Below are positions 43,953-53,489 of a stretch of DNA of 64,000 nt, piece after piece. The DNA lies in assembly GCF_000092065.1 (NCBI RefSeq), contig NC_009358.1, forward strand, positions 682,001-746,000. Reading direction: 5' to 3'. The notes beneath the pieces were generated by a model, which saw only the letters and a list, made by a program, of their open reading frames with translations, was not told the DNA's origin and ran no database searches. Position 1 is the first letter of the stretch, and each line of letters begins with the position of its first letter. The position numbers and the translations under genes were made by a program. This stretch comes from Ostreococcus lucimarinus CCE9901 (Eukaryota > Chlorophyta > Mamiellophyceae > Mamiellales > Bathycoccaceae).

Positions 43953-45440
43953 TCACGGAAACCCTAAATCGCTCTCTTCATGGTCGTCGTCGTGGACGTA
44001 ACGCGATGGATGCGACGGGCGGCGCCAGAGCTTGATTTCGTTGAGCGTCGCGGTGAGCGCGGCTTCGGCGGTGAAACGCACGGCGGTGACGGGCGAGGTG
44101 TGGAGCTTGTGGGTCATGATAGGGACGAGACGTTCAACCTCGTCGCGATGGGCGGACTGAACGATGTTAGCGTCGGGGCCGACGAAAGAGGGCGCGCGAC
44201 GAGACGCGCGCGCGGCGCCGACGGAGAGTCGCGAGGCTTGGTCCGCGAGCGTGGCGGTGTTCGAGTCGCGCGCCGCGGTTTCGCCGAAGTCGTCGTCTTC
44301 GGGGAAATGCCAGTCCCAGAACGCCACTCGACAGTCCTCGCCCACGGAGGCGATTCGAAGGAAGCGATGACCTTCGCCGGCGGCGCGCTCGTCCACGGCG
44401 ACGTCGGTGATCCAGCTGCGATGGCCGCCGCACCCCCACGCGACGACTTCTCGCTCGTACAACCCCCATATTTCGAGCATATCGCTCTCACCACCAGCTA
44501 TGACGTACCGACCGCACGGGCTCCAAGTCACGGCGTTGAAACCGGCGTAGTAGGACTTGAAGCCGGCGACGATGTTCGGCCTGTCGAGCTCGACGTCCAA
44601 CACGCGACACATCCCCGCCCCATTCACGACGACTAAATAACGACAATCGGGAGAAAATGCCGCGGCATTCAGCGTATGTCGTCCGAAATGCCATCGCGCG
44701 CTCGGATTCGACCCGGGAACTTGCGACGCGGCGACGCTCAGCGCCGACGCGTCCGCCAACGCCTCAAACTTTGCCGCGACGACATCCTTCGACGAATCGT
44801 ACGTGTACATGCTCCCATCGGCGTGCAACGACACGAAATCGAACCCCGTCGCGAGGTTCTCCTTATCGTCCCCTCTCGTTCGCCACCGCACGCACGTCGT
44901 CCTCGACGCGTTCACCCCGTCGCCGTCCGCGTTCCATCGCGTCGTCGTCGCCGTCGCCCGCTTCGCCTTCTCCCCCAACCATCTCCCCAAATCCACCCCA
45001 CACACCTCCCCGTTCGCCAATCCGACGAGCAAATCGCATCGTTCGCCCTCCTCTTTCGCCCTCCACGCCAGCGACGTCACGCACGCGCCTCCGAACGTCA
45101 CGCTCGCCGCCGTCTTCGCGTCGTTCGCCTCGTCCAACGCCATCGCGCGCACCCCCTCTCCCGCGTTCACCAGCGCGTACCGCCGCCCCTCCACCGTCGC
45201 CACCTCCACGCGCTGTCGATTTCTCGCGTCGTACGCCTCGCGCGCGCCCGCGCCTCGCGCGCGCGCCCCCGCGCGTCGCAGCGACACCGCGCGCTCCAGG
45301 TTGTACCGCCCCTCGGGCGTCTTGAAGCAATCGCGCGCGTCGCCGCGCTCGCGCGCGCGGTCGAGCGACGTCGACGCGCGCGTCGCGTCGTCGAGCGACG
45401 CGCGCGCGCGCGACGGCGCGTCGAGCGACGCGCGCGGCAT
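43953..45440 (-). CDS. WDR20/CreC-like WD40 protein
   Basis: 495 residues from ATG 45440. After an N-terminal CFKTPEGRYNLERAVS (the WDR20-type entry strand), WD blades follow: CVTSLAWRAKEEGERCDLLVG, RHTLNAAAFSPDCRYLVVVN, NAVTWSPCGRYVIAGGESDM, RSWITDVAVDERAAGEG, CRVAFWDW. A terminal HKLHTSPVTAVRF segment closes the propeller. Animal WDR20 activates deubiquitinases USP12/USP46 and fungal CreC partners CreB; a similar role is inferred. The very long upstream extension of the frame (to 46610) is antisense to two other genes and is discarded. The start is 49 bp from a divergent EF-hand-like gene. Confidence 0.8.
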   Translation of the reverse strand: MPRASLDAPSRARASLDDATRASTSLDRARERGDARDCFKTPEGRYNLERAVSLRRAGARARGAGAREAYDARNRQRVEVATVEGRRYALVNAGEGVRAMALDEANDAKTAASVTFGGACVTSLAWRAKEEGERCDLLVGLANGEVCGVDLGRWLGEKAKRATATTTRWNADGDGVNASRTTCVRWRTRGDDKENLATGFDFVSLHADGSMYTYDSSKDVVAAKFEALADASALSVAASQVPGSNPSARWHFGRHTLNAAAFSPDCRYLVVVNGAGMCRVLDVELDRPNIVAGFKSYYAGFNAVTWSPCGRYVIAGGESDMLEIWGLYEREVVAWGCGGHRSWITDVAVDERAAGEGHRFLRIASVGEDCRVAFWDWHFPEDDDFGETAARDSNTATLADQASRLSVGAARASRRAPSFVGPDANIVQSAHRDEVERLVPIMTHKLHTSPVTAVRFTAEAALTATLNEIKLWRRPSHPSRYVHDDDHEESDLGFP

Positions 45441-45489
45441 CGCGCGGCGGAGTGTCGCCGTCGCGTCTCGCCCCGCAGACGGCGACGCG

Positions 45490-45942
45490 ATGGCGACCGC
45501 GGACGCGCGCGTCGACGCGTCGAGCGACGCCGACGCCGACGCCGACGCCGATGCGTCGTCGCCGACGCCGACGGCGCGCCGCCGCGACGGCGCGCCGCCG
45601 ACGCGACGCGCGCGGCGCGACGCGATGGCGACGGACGCATCGAACGCGGACGACGCGCGCGGCGCGCGACGACCGAGCGACGACGCGCTGGCGCGCGCGT
45701 ACGAACTCCTGGACGCGCGCGGACGCGGATATTTCACCGCGCGCGACGTGCGGCGCGTGGCGGACGCGAACGGGTTCGCGGACTGGTCGGACGAGCGCGT
45801 GCGCGCGATGGTGTCGGCGTTCAAGCCCGAGGTCGAGCGGCGCGTCACGCGCGACGGCGCGGACGAGAGTTTGTTTAGAATGAGTAGAGTAGAGTTTGAG
45901 CGCGCGGTCGCGCGCGCGGGGGCGCGCGCGCCGCGCGCGTGA
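45490..45942 (+). CDS. Small EF-hand-like protein
   Basis: 150 residues from ATG 45490 (105 from the in-frame ATG 45625). Ala/Asp repeats at the start precede one helix-loop-helix: DALARAYELLDARGRGYFTARDVRRVADA, then WSDERVRAMVSAFKP. The loop DARGRGYFTARD has the EF-hand layout (Gly at position 6, acidic at 12) but Arg at positions 3 and 5, so calcium binding is doubtful. A basic/Glu-rich end completes it. It could be a degenerate centrin or calmodulin-like partner protein. GDT1 follows 78 bp downstream on the same strand. Confidence 0.55.
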   Translation: MATADARVDASSDADADADADASSPTPTARRRDGAPPTRRARRDAMATDASNADDARGARRPSDDALARAYELLDARGRGYFTARDVRRVADANGFADWSDERVRAMVSAFKPEVERRVTRDGADESLFRMSRVEFERAVARAGARAPRA

Positions 45943-46020
45943 TTGAAACGTACGACGGAGGCGCGCGCGCGCTCGAACGACTTCGGCGACGACGACGCGC
46001 GACACTCGACGACGCCGCCG

Positions 46021-46878
46021 ATGATGGCGCCGCGCGAGCGCGCGAGGACGATGTCTCGCGCGAGCGCGCGATCCCGCGCCGCGGTCGTCGCGGTGGTTTT
46101 CGCGGCGTGCGCGCTGTGCGGCGTCGTCGACGCCGCGCGCTTATCCGCCGCGGATCGCGCGGGCGACGACCTCACCGCGCTCGGCGCGGACGCCGTGCCC
46201 GAGGGCGACGGCGGATTCAACGACGGGTTCGTGTCTTCGCTCGGCATGGTGCTCGTGAGCGAACTCGGGGACGAGACGTTCATCATCGCCGCCATCATGG
46301 CGATGCGAAACTCGCGAGGCGTCGTCCTCGCGGGCGGGCTGTGCGCGCTCACCATCATGACCGTGCTGTCCGTCATGCTCGGGTTGGTGGTGCCGCAGTT
46401 GATTAGTAAAGAGACGGTGAGTAAGGCGGCGTTCGTTTTGTACACGTTCTTTGGATGTCGGTTGATGTACTTGGCGTACAAATCGGACGGCGCGGCGTCG
46501 ATGACGGGGGAAATCGAAGAGGTTGAAGAAAAGTTGGAAAAGGGAACGTCCGTGAGCACGCGCACGCGCGTGGCGCGTGTTTTGGCCAAGATTTCGTCCC
46601 CAGTGTTCATCGAAGCCTTTGTGCTGATCTTTTTGGCCGAGTGGGGTGACAGAAGTCAGATCACGACCATCGCGTTGGCGACGCATAAAAACCCGTACGG
46701 CGTCGCCATCGGCGGTATCCTGGGCCACACGTTCTGCACCTCCTTGGCGGTTGCTGGAGGCAGAATCGTCGCCATGAAGATTTCCCCTCGAACGGTGTCG
46801 TTCGTCGGTGGTATTCTCTTCTTCGGTTTCGCGTTGCACGCGCTTTATTTCGGCGCGCCCGGAACTGAGCACATGTGA
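46021..46878 (+). CDS. GDT1/TMEM165-family cation transporter
   Basis: 285 residues (276 from ATG 46051). A signal-like N-terminus (AAVVAVVFAACALCGVVDA) leads into a duplicated membrane domain. Each half carries the family E-x-G-D motif: LVSELGDETFIIAAIMAM and FLAEWGDRSQITTIALA. About six membrane spans surround a charged loop (EIEEVEEKLEKG). Family members (yeast Gdt1, human TMEM165, plant PAM71) move Mn2+ and Ca2+ with proton exchange. A signal peptide rather than a transit peptide favours Golgi or secretory membranes, but two plant relatives are plastid proteins. Confidence 0.9.
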   Translation: MMAPRERARTMSRASARSRAAVVAVVFAACALCGVVDAARLSAADRAGDDLTALGADAVPEGDGGFNDGFVSSLGMVLVSELGDETFIIAAIMAMRNSRGVVLAGGLCALTIMTVLSVMLGLVVPQLISKETVSKAAFVLYTFFGCRLMYLAYKSDGAASMTGEIEEVEEKLEKGTSVSTRTRVARVLAKISSPVFIEAFVLIFLAEWGDRSQITTIALATHKNPYGVAIGGILGHTFCTSLAVAGGRIVAMKISPRTVSFVGGILFFGFALHALYFGAPGTEHM

Positions 46879-47012
46879 GCGAAGCGCTCCGGCTTGACAA
46901 TAGCGATCACCGTAGTTTTTTAGAAGCGCGCCACACGGTGCGATGATTGAAAGCAATTCATATGGTTAATAAATCAAGCGATAACTACCAGTACTAGACA
47001 TCGATGGCGACT

Positions 47013-47708
47013 CTAAGAGCGATCTCTCTCGTCTTTGTTCTTTTGCATTTCGTCGATGAAGCGGTCGATGGCTGTCACCATCTCTAAGTTCACCTCATAC
47101 TCCGCCTTGAGCTCCTCCGTCGCGTCCGGCGACTCGTACATGTCTTGCAAGAACGAAACCATGTATTCGTACTCCTCCTTCGTGAATAACAGCGCGGCTT
47201 CCGCGACAGCGGACGTCGCCAACAAGCTCTGCCGCTTCAACTGCGGCGGCAAATCGTGAAACTTCTTGTAGCAGTTCCCGATTCGTTCCCAGTCCCCGTC
47301 GATCATGCTCTCGCACAAGATGCGCAAGTGCACATCAATGATCGTGCTGCACGTCGTGAGATCGCCTTCGTACACTTGCGTGTACACTTCCACCACGCTC
47401 AGTTCGTTCACCGCGTCGTACGTCGTCGTCGCCCCCAGCAGCGCCGCCGCCTGGAACCTCGCGTTCACGCTCGAGTCCCCGACGTTCGTCGCGCACGCGG
47501 CGATGAGCTTCGACTCGAGCTGCGCCCACCCGAGGACGTCGTCGTGCTCGATGATCTTCGCGGGCGCGTCCGGGAACTGCCGAAGCGCCGCGTTCGCGGG
47601 CGCCTCCGCCGTCGCGGCGAACGGTTTGGCGACGCGCGCGCGGTGCGCGCGCGATGCGCGCGCGATTCGCGCGGTCGGAGTGAAAACGGACGCACGCGCG
47701 GTGCTCAT
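47013..47708 (-). CDS. Probable plastid protein, alpha-helical, unknown
   Basis: 231 residues from ATG 47708, 259 from ATG 47792. The chosen start opens a transit-like leader (MSTARASVFTPTARIARASR). The mature chain is predicted mostly helical with VLGWAQLESKLIAACATNVG, ARFQAAALLGATTTYDAVNE and EEYEYMVSFLQDMYESPD, and a charged C-terminus. Residues are rich in Glu/Asp and Leu without cysteine clusters or catalytic motifs that I recognise. Codon use is like the neighbours', and the frame is undisturbed, so it is probably a real gene. It lies downstream of the 3-beta-HSD gene on the same strand. Confidence 0.65.
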   Translation of the reverse strand: MSTARASVFTPTARIARASRAHRARVAKPFAATAEAPANAALRQFPDAPAKIIEHDDVLGWAQLESKLIAACATNVGDSSVNARFQAAALLGATTTYDAVNELSVVEVYTQVYEGDLTTCSTIIDVHLRILCESMIDGDWERIGNCYKKFHDLPPQLKRQSLLATSAVAEAALLFTKEEYEYMVSFLQDMYESPDATEELKAEYEVNLEMVTAIDRFIDEMQKNKDERDRS

Positions 47709-47975
47709 CGTTCGTCTCGAGGCGCGCGAGGGCGCGGACGGGCGCGAGCACGGCGCGATGTGCGGATAAGATGCGAGTCGCTCTGACGTCATTTCCAGTG
47801 TGCCAGACGCCGTGAGAGCGGACGCGCCGATCGTGTCGCGAAACGATGGATTGCGGGACGAAAGCGAAGCGAAACGGGTGATGTGAAACTTGCGAGCGTT
47901 GCAAATATGTTGGTCTAGCGTACAACCCGTCGCGCGCGACGGGGAAAGAATCGCTCGCCTCGGCGAGGCGAATCG

Positions 47976-49043
47976 TCATCCATACTTCGGCTTCCAAACC
48001 TTTTCGAACCAATCTCTGGTTTTCGCCCACGCCTCGTCGGGGGTGTAGATCGGCTCGTACCCGAGATCGTTTTTCGCGGCCTCGATGTTGAACCATCTGT
48101 TGATGAGCAACATGCGCACGGAGAACGGAGTAAGTTTGAACTTTTTGCCGCACAGGTAGCCGACGGCGTCGCACGCGTACGCGAGCGGCATCATGAAAGT
48201 CCAACCGGGAAGCTTGAACTTGTTCTTCAACGACGGATAGCCGAGTTCGACGAATGCGCGATCCAAGAAGTCCCACAGCTTGACCGGCTCACCGTCGGTG
48301 CAAATGTAAAACTTCTTCAACGCCGGCGAATTTGGATACAACGCTCGCTCGCCCAAAATCAACCCGTGGCAATAATTATCCACGTAACACACGCTGATCA
48401 AGTTTTCCCCGTTCCCGAAAATCCTCAACCTCTTGGCGTTGATCAGGAAGTTGTGCATGAACAGCATATCCCTCGGTCCGTACACCTGATGCGGCGCCAC
48501 GGCGACGCTAAAAAACGTCTTCCCGTCGCACGCGTCCATCATCGCCTGCTCACCCATCGCCTTACTCTCCGCGTACTCCTGCAAGAACACCTTCGGGAAA
48601 CCCAATTCGCTCTCTCGCTTTCCATTGATATCGTTCCCATCGAACCGCGTCGAGGGCGACGACGACATCACGCACTTCGTAATCCCGTGCTTTTTGCACG
48701 CCGCGATCACGTTCAGCGTCCCCACGCGATTCACCGCGTCGTACAGCTCGCGCTTATGATACGGCCCGACCAGCGCCGCGATGTGCCACACGCACTCCGC
48801 GCCCTCGAACGCTCGATCGACGTCATCGGGCTTCGTGAGATCGCCCTGAAACCACACGATGCGGTCGTCGTCCTCGGCGTCGCTCGGCCTCGGCGCGACG
48901 TCGAACGCCACCACGCGCTCGGCGCCGCGCTCGACGAGCATCTCGACCAGGCGACGGCCGACGAAGCCCATGCCGCCGGTGACGACGCATCGCTTGGGGA
49001 CGGGCGGGAAGGCGGCGGGGACGGATTTCTTCGACCTCGCCAT
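47976..49043 (-). CDS. 3-beta-hydroxysteroid dehydrogenase / sterol C-4 decarboxylase-like (SDR)
   Basis: 355 residues. The Rossmann motif is CVVTGGMGFVGRRLVEMLVE near residue 19, the catalytic pair Y-x3-K is in EYAESKAMGE, and SSSPSTRFDG precedes it with the catalytic Ser. VNRVGTLNVIAACKKHGI and HQVYGPRDMLFMHNF are typical of the 3-beta-HSD branch of extended SDRs. A C-terminal hydrophobic stretch (WTFMMPLAYACDAVGYLCG) probably anchors it to the ER. Family enzymes oxidise 3-beta-hydroxy sterols, including 4-carboxysterols during sterol demethylation; the exact substrate is inferred only. Confidence 0.85.
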   Translation of the reverse strand: MARSKKSVPAAFPPVPKRCVVTGGMGFVGRRLVEMLVERGAERVVAFDVAPRPSDAEDDDRIVWFQGDLTKPDDVDRAFEGAECVWHIAALVGPYHKRELYDAVNRVGTLNVIAACKKHGITKCVMSSSPSTRFDGNDINGKRESELGFPKVFLQEYAESKAMGEQAMMDACDGKTFFSVAVAPHQVYGPRDMLFMHNFLINAKRLRIFGNGENLISVCYVDNYCHGLILGERALYPNSPALKKFYICTDGEPVKLWDFLDRAFVELGYPSLKNKFKLPGWTFMMPLAYACDAVGYLCGKKFKLTPFSVRMLLINRWFNIEAAKNDLGYEPIYTPDEAWAKTRDWFEKVWKPKYG

Positions 49044-49211
49044 CGCGCGAGGCGAACAGTGCGGCGAAGAGCGAGCGCGCGCGAGCGACGTCGACGAGCG
49101 CGCGTTCGGCTAAGAAGAGTTCGTGATGATGATCAACGCTACCTAGGATTGTGATCTCTCCGGATGAGTGGCTAATTCTATCGCGCGCGCGGCCGGCGCT
49201 CGTCTCTGCGC

Positions 49212-49702
49212 TCACGGCGCGCTCGGCGCCGTCGCGGAGTCGATGGCCGACTTCGCCGCTTTCAAACGCTCCTTCAACTCCAACGCGAACACGCTCTTTA
49301 AATCTTGATCGCGCGTGCGCAAGATGTACTCGTCCAACCCGCCGGCTTTGTCCATGCAGCGGAGCGCGTGCGCGGTGACGCGCATCGGGATCATCTCCTC
49401 CAGGAGTTCGCTGTACACTCGCTTCTTTTGCGCGTTCGGAAGCCATCGACGGCGAGTTCTGCGCGCGCGAAAATGCGACACGAATCGTTAGTCGATGACC
49501 GGCGGCGCGGCGGCGCGCCGAGACCGTGCGTCGGGGCGGTGAGATCGCTCGAACGCGACGCGAACACGCACTTGTTGCCCCCGTCCTCGCTCACGTTGTT
49601 GCCGAATTTGATGTGTTTACCCGCGAACAGACCGCGGCGCGCCTTGCCTTGCACCACGCGCGCGAGGGCGCGTCGCACGGCGGGCGCGAGCTCGGTGGAC
49701 AT
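49212..49702 (-). CDS. Mitochondrial ribosomal protein bL28m, two exons
   Basis: Exons 49702-49572 and 49458-49212; 125 residues. Exon 1 ends RGLFAGKHIKFGNNVSEDGGNK and the splice restores K-TRRRWLPNAQKKRVYSEL, the bL28 core ('G..V..s..kTrR.w.PN'). Exon 2 continues with IPMRVTAHALRCMDKAGGLD and a helical tail found in mitochondrial forms. The 113-nt intron has donor GTGCGTGTTC, GACTAAC branch and GCGCAG end. Neither exon alone gives a complete protein. Targeting to mitochondria is inferred from the C-terminal extension; a plastid bL28 would be shorter. Confidence 0.88.
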
Positions 49703-49873
49703 CGAGGCGCGGCGCGGACGTGTGCGGTGAGGTATCGTTTTCGTGGGTGATATCGTACAGCGCGAGCTAGGTATGAGTGAATGAATGTTTCGTTTGTGCG
49801 CGCGACGCGCCGTGCGGTTTCGGTGGCGACCTCGGCGAGTGTTTCACGTTCGAGCGCGACGACTTGCGTCTCC

Positions 49874-51991
49874 TTAGCCGTCGTAGCTATCGCACGGCGA
49901 GTCGGGGACGCGACCGTGTCTGAACTTGCACGCGTCGCCGTTCCAGCAGTTGCCACGATCGAAGTGTTTGCAATACACCGGCCCTCGGCGCGGCGGATCG
50001 GGTTTCCTCGCGAAGAGCTCAATGCGCTTCCGCTTTAAACTCTGCTGCTGATGCTGTACGTTTTGTAAACGCTGTTGAATTTGCCGTCCGACGACGTCAC
50101 CGTATCTCGCGCCGTTGTTCATCGCCCCGACGTGTGTCTCTGTCGATGAACGACTCACGACTTCGCCCTCTTCGCCGGGCACCCAAAGCTTTTCTAACGG
50201 ATGCGACACACCGGCGTTTTTGTACTGGAACCCGAGCGCGCGTGCGCACCCTTCTGGTGGTGGCGGTGGAACTTCCGTGGCTTGTGTAATTTGCGCTTTC
50301 ATGATTCGGACATCTCCTTGATTCTCACCCTTAGCCATGGACGTCGGAGGCGGAGGAACGTCGACCATCTGCGCATACGCACGCTCTACGGGGGCCAACG
50401 AAGCGAGAGGATGAGGTGCTTGCTGCGGCGTATTCTTCGCATCTTTCTTCGCCTGCACCGCTGCTTTGTGCATCTTCGAAGTCTGATGCTGCGCCCAGAC
50501 GTTCGCCAAGGACGTAGGCGTAGGCGCATGGACGGTGTGATCGCAAATCTTGCACCGCTTTGAATGTTTGAAATCCTTGGTAGTTTCAGCTTTCAGCTGA
50601 GTTTTCGTCTTCTTCACTTGCACTTTTTCTCCGAGTCTTTCGAAAACAGAAGACGCCGGTGGAACTGGAAGTGACGGTATTGGCGACGACGACAACGATT
50701 GCAAGAGCGCGTGACTCTGCGGTGCGTTGTCTTCTTCCCACTTAATGTGTTGCTCCGCACCCTCGAGTGCAGCGTTCGCTTCTTGCCTCGTGATGCTGGC
50801 GTGAAACGGAATTCCGGCCCGATTTAATCGCGCTATTTGCTCTGTAGTGGCGCGCTGGACAAAAAGAACATCGTTCGCGCTTGGAGCGAGCGCGTGACCG
50901 TGGATCTTCATGAACTGGATGCTCGTCGGCAGCGCGACTTCGACTGGATTTGAGAGCACTTCGCGAATCTTTGTCACCTTATCTGACGACATCGAACCGT
51001 AGGCCGCGATGACGAGCGCTGGAAATAACTTGACTCGCTTCACCAAAGTATCCAAAGCGCAGTCCTTGGACGTTCGATTTTTGAAGAAGTCGCGCGCCTC
51101 CTTTTGTAGTGACGACGGAATCGCCTTGGCTATGAAAGAATCGACCGAATGTTGCTCAAAGAGCGCCTGCGAAAACGCGCGCAACACGCGCCACAAATAT
51201 TGCGCGTCTGTCGTCTTTTCGTCATGCGACATTTCCGTGAGCTGGTCGCTCGCAAAAGCGTCCAGTGCGTGCATCGGACCGCCCAAGTACTGCGAGTGCA
51301 TCGTCACCTTGGTGTCCGCTTCGGTGACGTTGAGCAAAGCCTGCGCCACGTCCTTGCAGCGCGTCGCCTTGTCATCCCACGCACTACCCGCTTTGCTCGA
51401 CGCCGCGCCTCGGGTGCGATCCAACGTGAGCTTCAAAGCGTTCAAAGATGTGATCGCATTGCGACCGTCGCTCTTATTCATCGCCTCGGGCACGCTCTCG
51501 GCGAGCGCGTTCGCCGCGTCTTCGATCGCGCGCACCGTCGACTCCGGCAAGTTCTTCGACATGTCATCGCGAACACCAACGCGCTGCGTCAGATGTCGCG
51601 TATATCGCATCAGTTTTTCGTACGGCGACTCCGCCGGAATGCGCATCTCCGACGGCAATCGATCGTGCGCGTCTCGCACGAGCTCCACCGCGTTCGCGAC
51701 CTCCGCGTCTCGCGTCCGCCCAGATCTCTTACACGCCCGAAACGCATTCGCCACCGCGTGCAGCGCGTCTTGAAATCTCTGTTGTCCCTCCCTGTCCGCC
51801 ACGCGCGTCGTCACGCGCGCGTCGTGCCCGCTCTGCAAACCTCGCGAGAGCGTGTTCGCGAACGCCGCGTCCTCGTCATCCTCCTCCGCCGCCGCCGCCG
51901 CCGCCGCGCGTCGCTTCTTCGCCGTCGGCGTCGCGCGCGCGCCGTCCGCGCGCGCGTCGTCCTCGTCGTCCGAGCTCTCCGCCGCGGGCAT
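49874..51991 (-). CDS. CCCH zinc-finger protein, unknown
   Basis: 705 residues. An acidic/basic N-terminus (SSDDEDDARADG ... KKRRAAAA) looks nuclear. Helical regions occupy ~40-330. A CxxC-type finger-like segment KHSKRCKICDHTVHAP with QTSKMHKAA sits near 480-520. The C-terminus has one CCCH finger, CKHFDRGNCWNGDACKFRH (C-x8-C-x5-C-x3-H), preceded by a proline-rich part (VPPPPT, VPPPPPEGC) and a Gln-rich KRKR stretch. This suggests an RNA-processing or splicing role, without a named family. The gene heads a minus-strand run of four. Confidence 0.72.
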   Translation of the reverse strand: MPAAESSDDEDDARADGARATPTAKKRRAAAAAAAEEDDEDAAFANTLSRGLQSGHDARVTTRVADREGQQRFQDALHAVANAFRACKRSGRTRDAEVANAVELVRDAHDRLPSEMRIPAESPYEKLMRYTRHLTQRVGVRDDMSKNLPESTVRAIEDAANALAESVPEAMNKSDGRNAITSLNALKLTLDRTRGAASSKAGSAWDDKATRCKDVAQALLNVTEADTKVTMHSQYLGGPMHALDAFASDQLTEMSHDEKTTDAQYLWRVLRAFSQALFEQHSVDSFIAKAIPSSLQKEARDFFKNRTSKDCALDTLVKRVKLFPALVIAAYGSMSSDKVTKIREVLSNPVEVALPTSIQFMKIHGHALAPSANDVLFVQRATTEQIARLNRAGIPFHASITRQEANAALEGAEQHIKWEEDNAPQSHALLQSLSSSPIPSLPVPPASSVFERLGEKVQVKKTKTQLKAETTKDFKHSKRCKICDHTVHAPTPTSLANVWAQHQTSKMHKAAVQAKKDAKNTPQQAPHPLASLAPVERAYAQMVDVPPPPTSMAKGENQGDVRIMKAQITQATEVPPPPPEGCARALGFQYKNAGVSHPLEKLWVPGEEGEVVSRSSTETHVGAMNNGARYGDVVGRQIQQRLQNVQHQQQSLKRKRIELFARKPDPPRRGPVYCKHFDRGNCWNGDACKFRHGRVPDSPCDSYDG

Positions 51992-52535
51992 GCCCGCGCG
52001 CCTCGCGTTGACCGACGCCGCCGCGCCGCCGCGCGTCGGCGCCTCGCCCGCGCCTCCACCGCCGCCGTCAGCGACCTCGACGTCGCATCCGCGCGCCGAC
52101 GCGTCGCGCGATGCCGACGCGCGACGCGACGCCGCGCGTCGTCGATGTCGCGTCCGTCGCGTCGGATCTCGGTCGCCCCGTCGATGGGTCGCGACTCGAC
52201 GAGAGTCTCACACTACGCGCCTCGTCCCATCATCCACGCGCGCGATCGCGGCGCGGCGATCGCGCGCGTCGGCGAATCGAAACGCGCGATCTCGACGTCG
52301 TCAGCCAATCGAAACGCGCCGTGGGTCTCCGGTGATCGCGCGAAAGATCGCGCGAAAAAGCGCTCGCCGCGAAAAAGCGCGCGCGCGACGCGCTTTTTCG
52401 CGCGACGCGTCGCGCGCGCGAGACGGCGACGCGCGACGACACGCGAAGCGCGCGGGCGCGATCGAAGGGAACGGGCGTTTAGGGAACGCGCGCGAACGGA
52501 CGGACGGACGCGCGGACGGACGGCGGACGGCGGAC
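51992..52535. promoter_or_regulatory. 544-bp divergent spacer with clustered E2F-like motifs
   Basis: Lies between the start of the CCCH gene (minus) and the orphan gene at 52536 (plus). Four copies of a TTTTCGCGC/GCGCGAAA-type element occur between about 52336 and 52405. Two are arranged as a perfect 14-bp inverted repeat: CGCGAAAAAGCGCG (52368-52381) and its complement (52389-52402), 7 nt apart. TTTSSCGC is the E2F/DP consensus. A direct repeat AATCGAAACGCGC occurs at about 52274 and 52307. Long frames on both strands here are Arg-rich by composition only. Confidence 0.45.
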
Positions 52536-53150
52536 ATGCTGACGCGGGACGACAGCGCGAAGGCGCGACGCGGCGACGATTTCGGAAAGGGCGCGACGCC
52601 GCGGTGCGTGACGGGGTTCGGCGCGAGCGATGGATCGACGACGACGTCGGCGCGATCGACGCCGTCGACGAGCCCGCCGTCGGTGACCGTGGGGGCGTCG
52701 ACGAGCCCGCGACGGGCGCTGCTCGCCGAGGCGCTGCGATCGCGGGCGCGCGATGGCGCGGACGGGGGAACGACGCGCGACGCGCGCGCGCGACGGTCGC
52801 CGAGCGAGGACAGCGAGTATTCGTGCGATGAGAATTTCGTTTTAAAGAGTGCGGGCGGTGGTGTGGATGTCGGCGCGCGCGCGCGCGTTGGGAGCGGGCG
52901 AGACGTCGATGCCGACGTGGCGGTGCGCGAGGCGAGGGACTCGGACGAGGGGGGCTTCGCGTGCGAGTCGCGCGCGGCGTCGACGCCGATCGACATCCCG
53001 CGCGGGAGCGATGGAATGTTACACTGGAAAACATGCGTTCAAACGCGCGAGCGAGCGACGCGGGCCGATGCGCGACGCGCGCGAGGCGACGCGCGAGCGA
53101 GCCCGCCCGTTTTCGGGTGTTCTGACCTAACGACTGACGATCTGGTGTGA
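52536..53150 (+). CDS. Orphan Ser/Thr/Pro-rich protein, unknown
   Basis: 204 residues from ATG 52536. It is low in hydrophobics and rich in Ser, Thr, Asp and Arg, with several SP/TP sites (STPSTSPPS, ASTSPRRALLAEALRSR, RRSPSEDSEYSCDENFVL, ASTPIDIP). No fold is recognised; the protein is probably disordered. Codon use in the middle (for example a run containing GAT, AAT, GTT, TTA, AGT) resembles coding rather than spacer sequence. Two competing minus-strand frames overlap it and cannot be excluded. E2F-like promoter motifs and CDK-type sites would suit a cell-cycle protein, an inference only. Confidence 0.45.
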   Translation: MLTRDDSAKARRGDDFGKGATPRCVTGFGASDGSTTTSARSTPSTSPPSVTVGASTSPRRALLAEALRSRARDGADGGTTRDARARRSPSEDSEYSCDENFVLKSAGGGVDVGARARVGSGRDVDADVAVREARDSDEGGFACESRAASTPIDIPRGSDGMLHWKTCVQTRERATRADARRARGDARASPPVFGCSDLTTDDLV

Positions 53151-53489
53151 TTCGACCGAATCCAGGCGCCGAAGACGACCGCTCGAACAGCCGCACGTGG
53201 CTTGACGAAGCGCGAACGAAGCGCGATCAAAGAAACTGATGATGACGACGACGTGTACTTTTTTATGATTCTTCGAATGATGCGCCCGAGACGTCGCGGG
53301 CGGTTTTGCACGCAATAAGGCTTCGAGTCCGCTCCTTCGCGTAATACGCGAAGGAACGATGGAACGCGACGCCTCGTGATTATTTTTTGCCGGTTTAGCT
53401 GGCCCAAGCCATATGTATATTCTGCGCCTCAATATCACTCCTTTCGCGCCGAGCAGTGCTGGCACTTGTGTCGATGTAAACTAACATGT
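53151..53489. other. 339-bp convergent spacer with a hairpin
   Basis: Shared 3' region of the orphan gene and the ARF-GEF. It holds a 10-bp perfect stem with a 3-nt loop at 53333-53355 (TCCTTCGCGT, AAT, ACGCGAAGGA). The part from 53360 on is AT-richer. No gene is seen. Confidence 0.4.

Noticed and set aside
45441-46610. Upstream extension of the WDR20 frame
   Set aside because: Antisense to the EF-hand-like gene and to GDT1, whose motifs are clear on the plus strand.
52213-53196. Minus-strand frames opposite the orphan gene at 52536
   Set aside because: They cover its E2F-like promoter and are Ser/Arg-rich without a motif; the plus frame has more gene-like codon use, though certainty is low.
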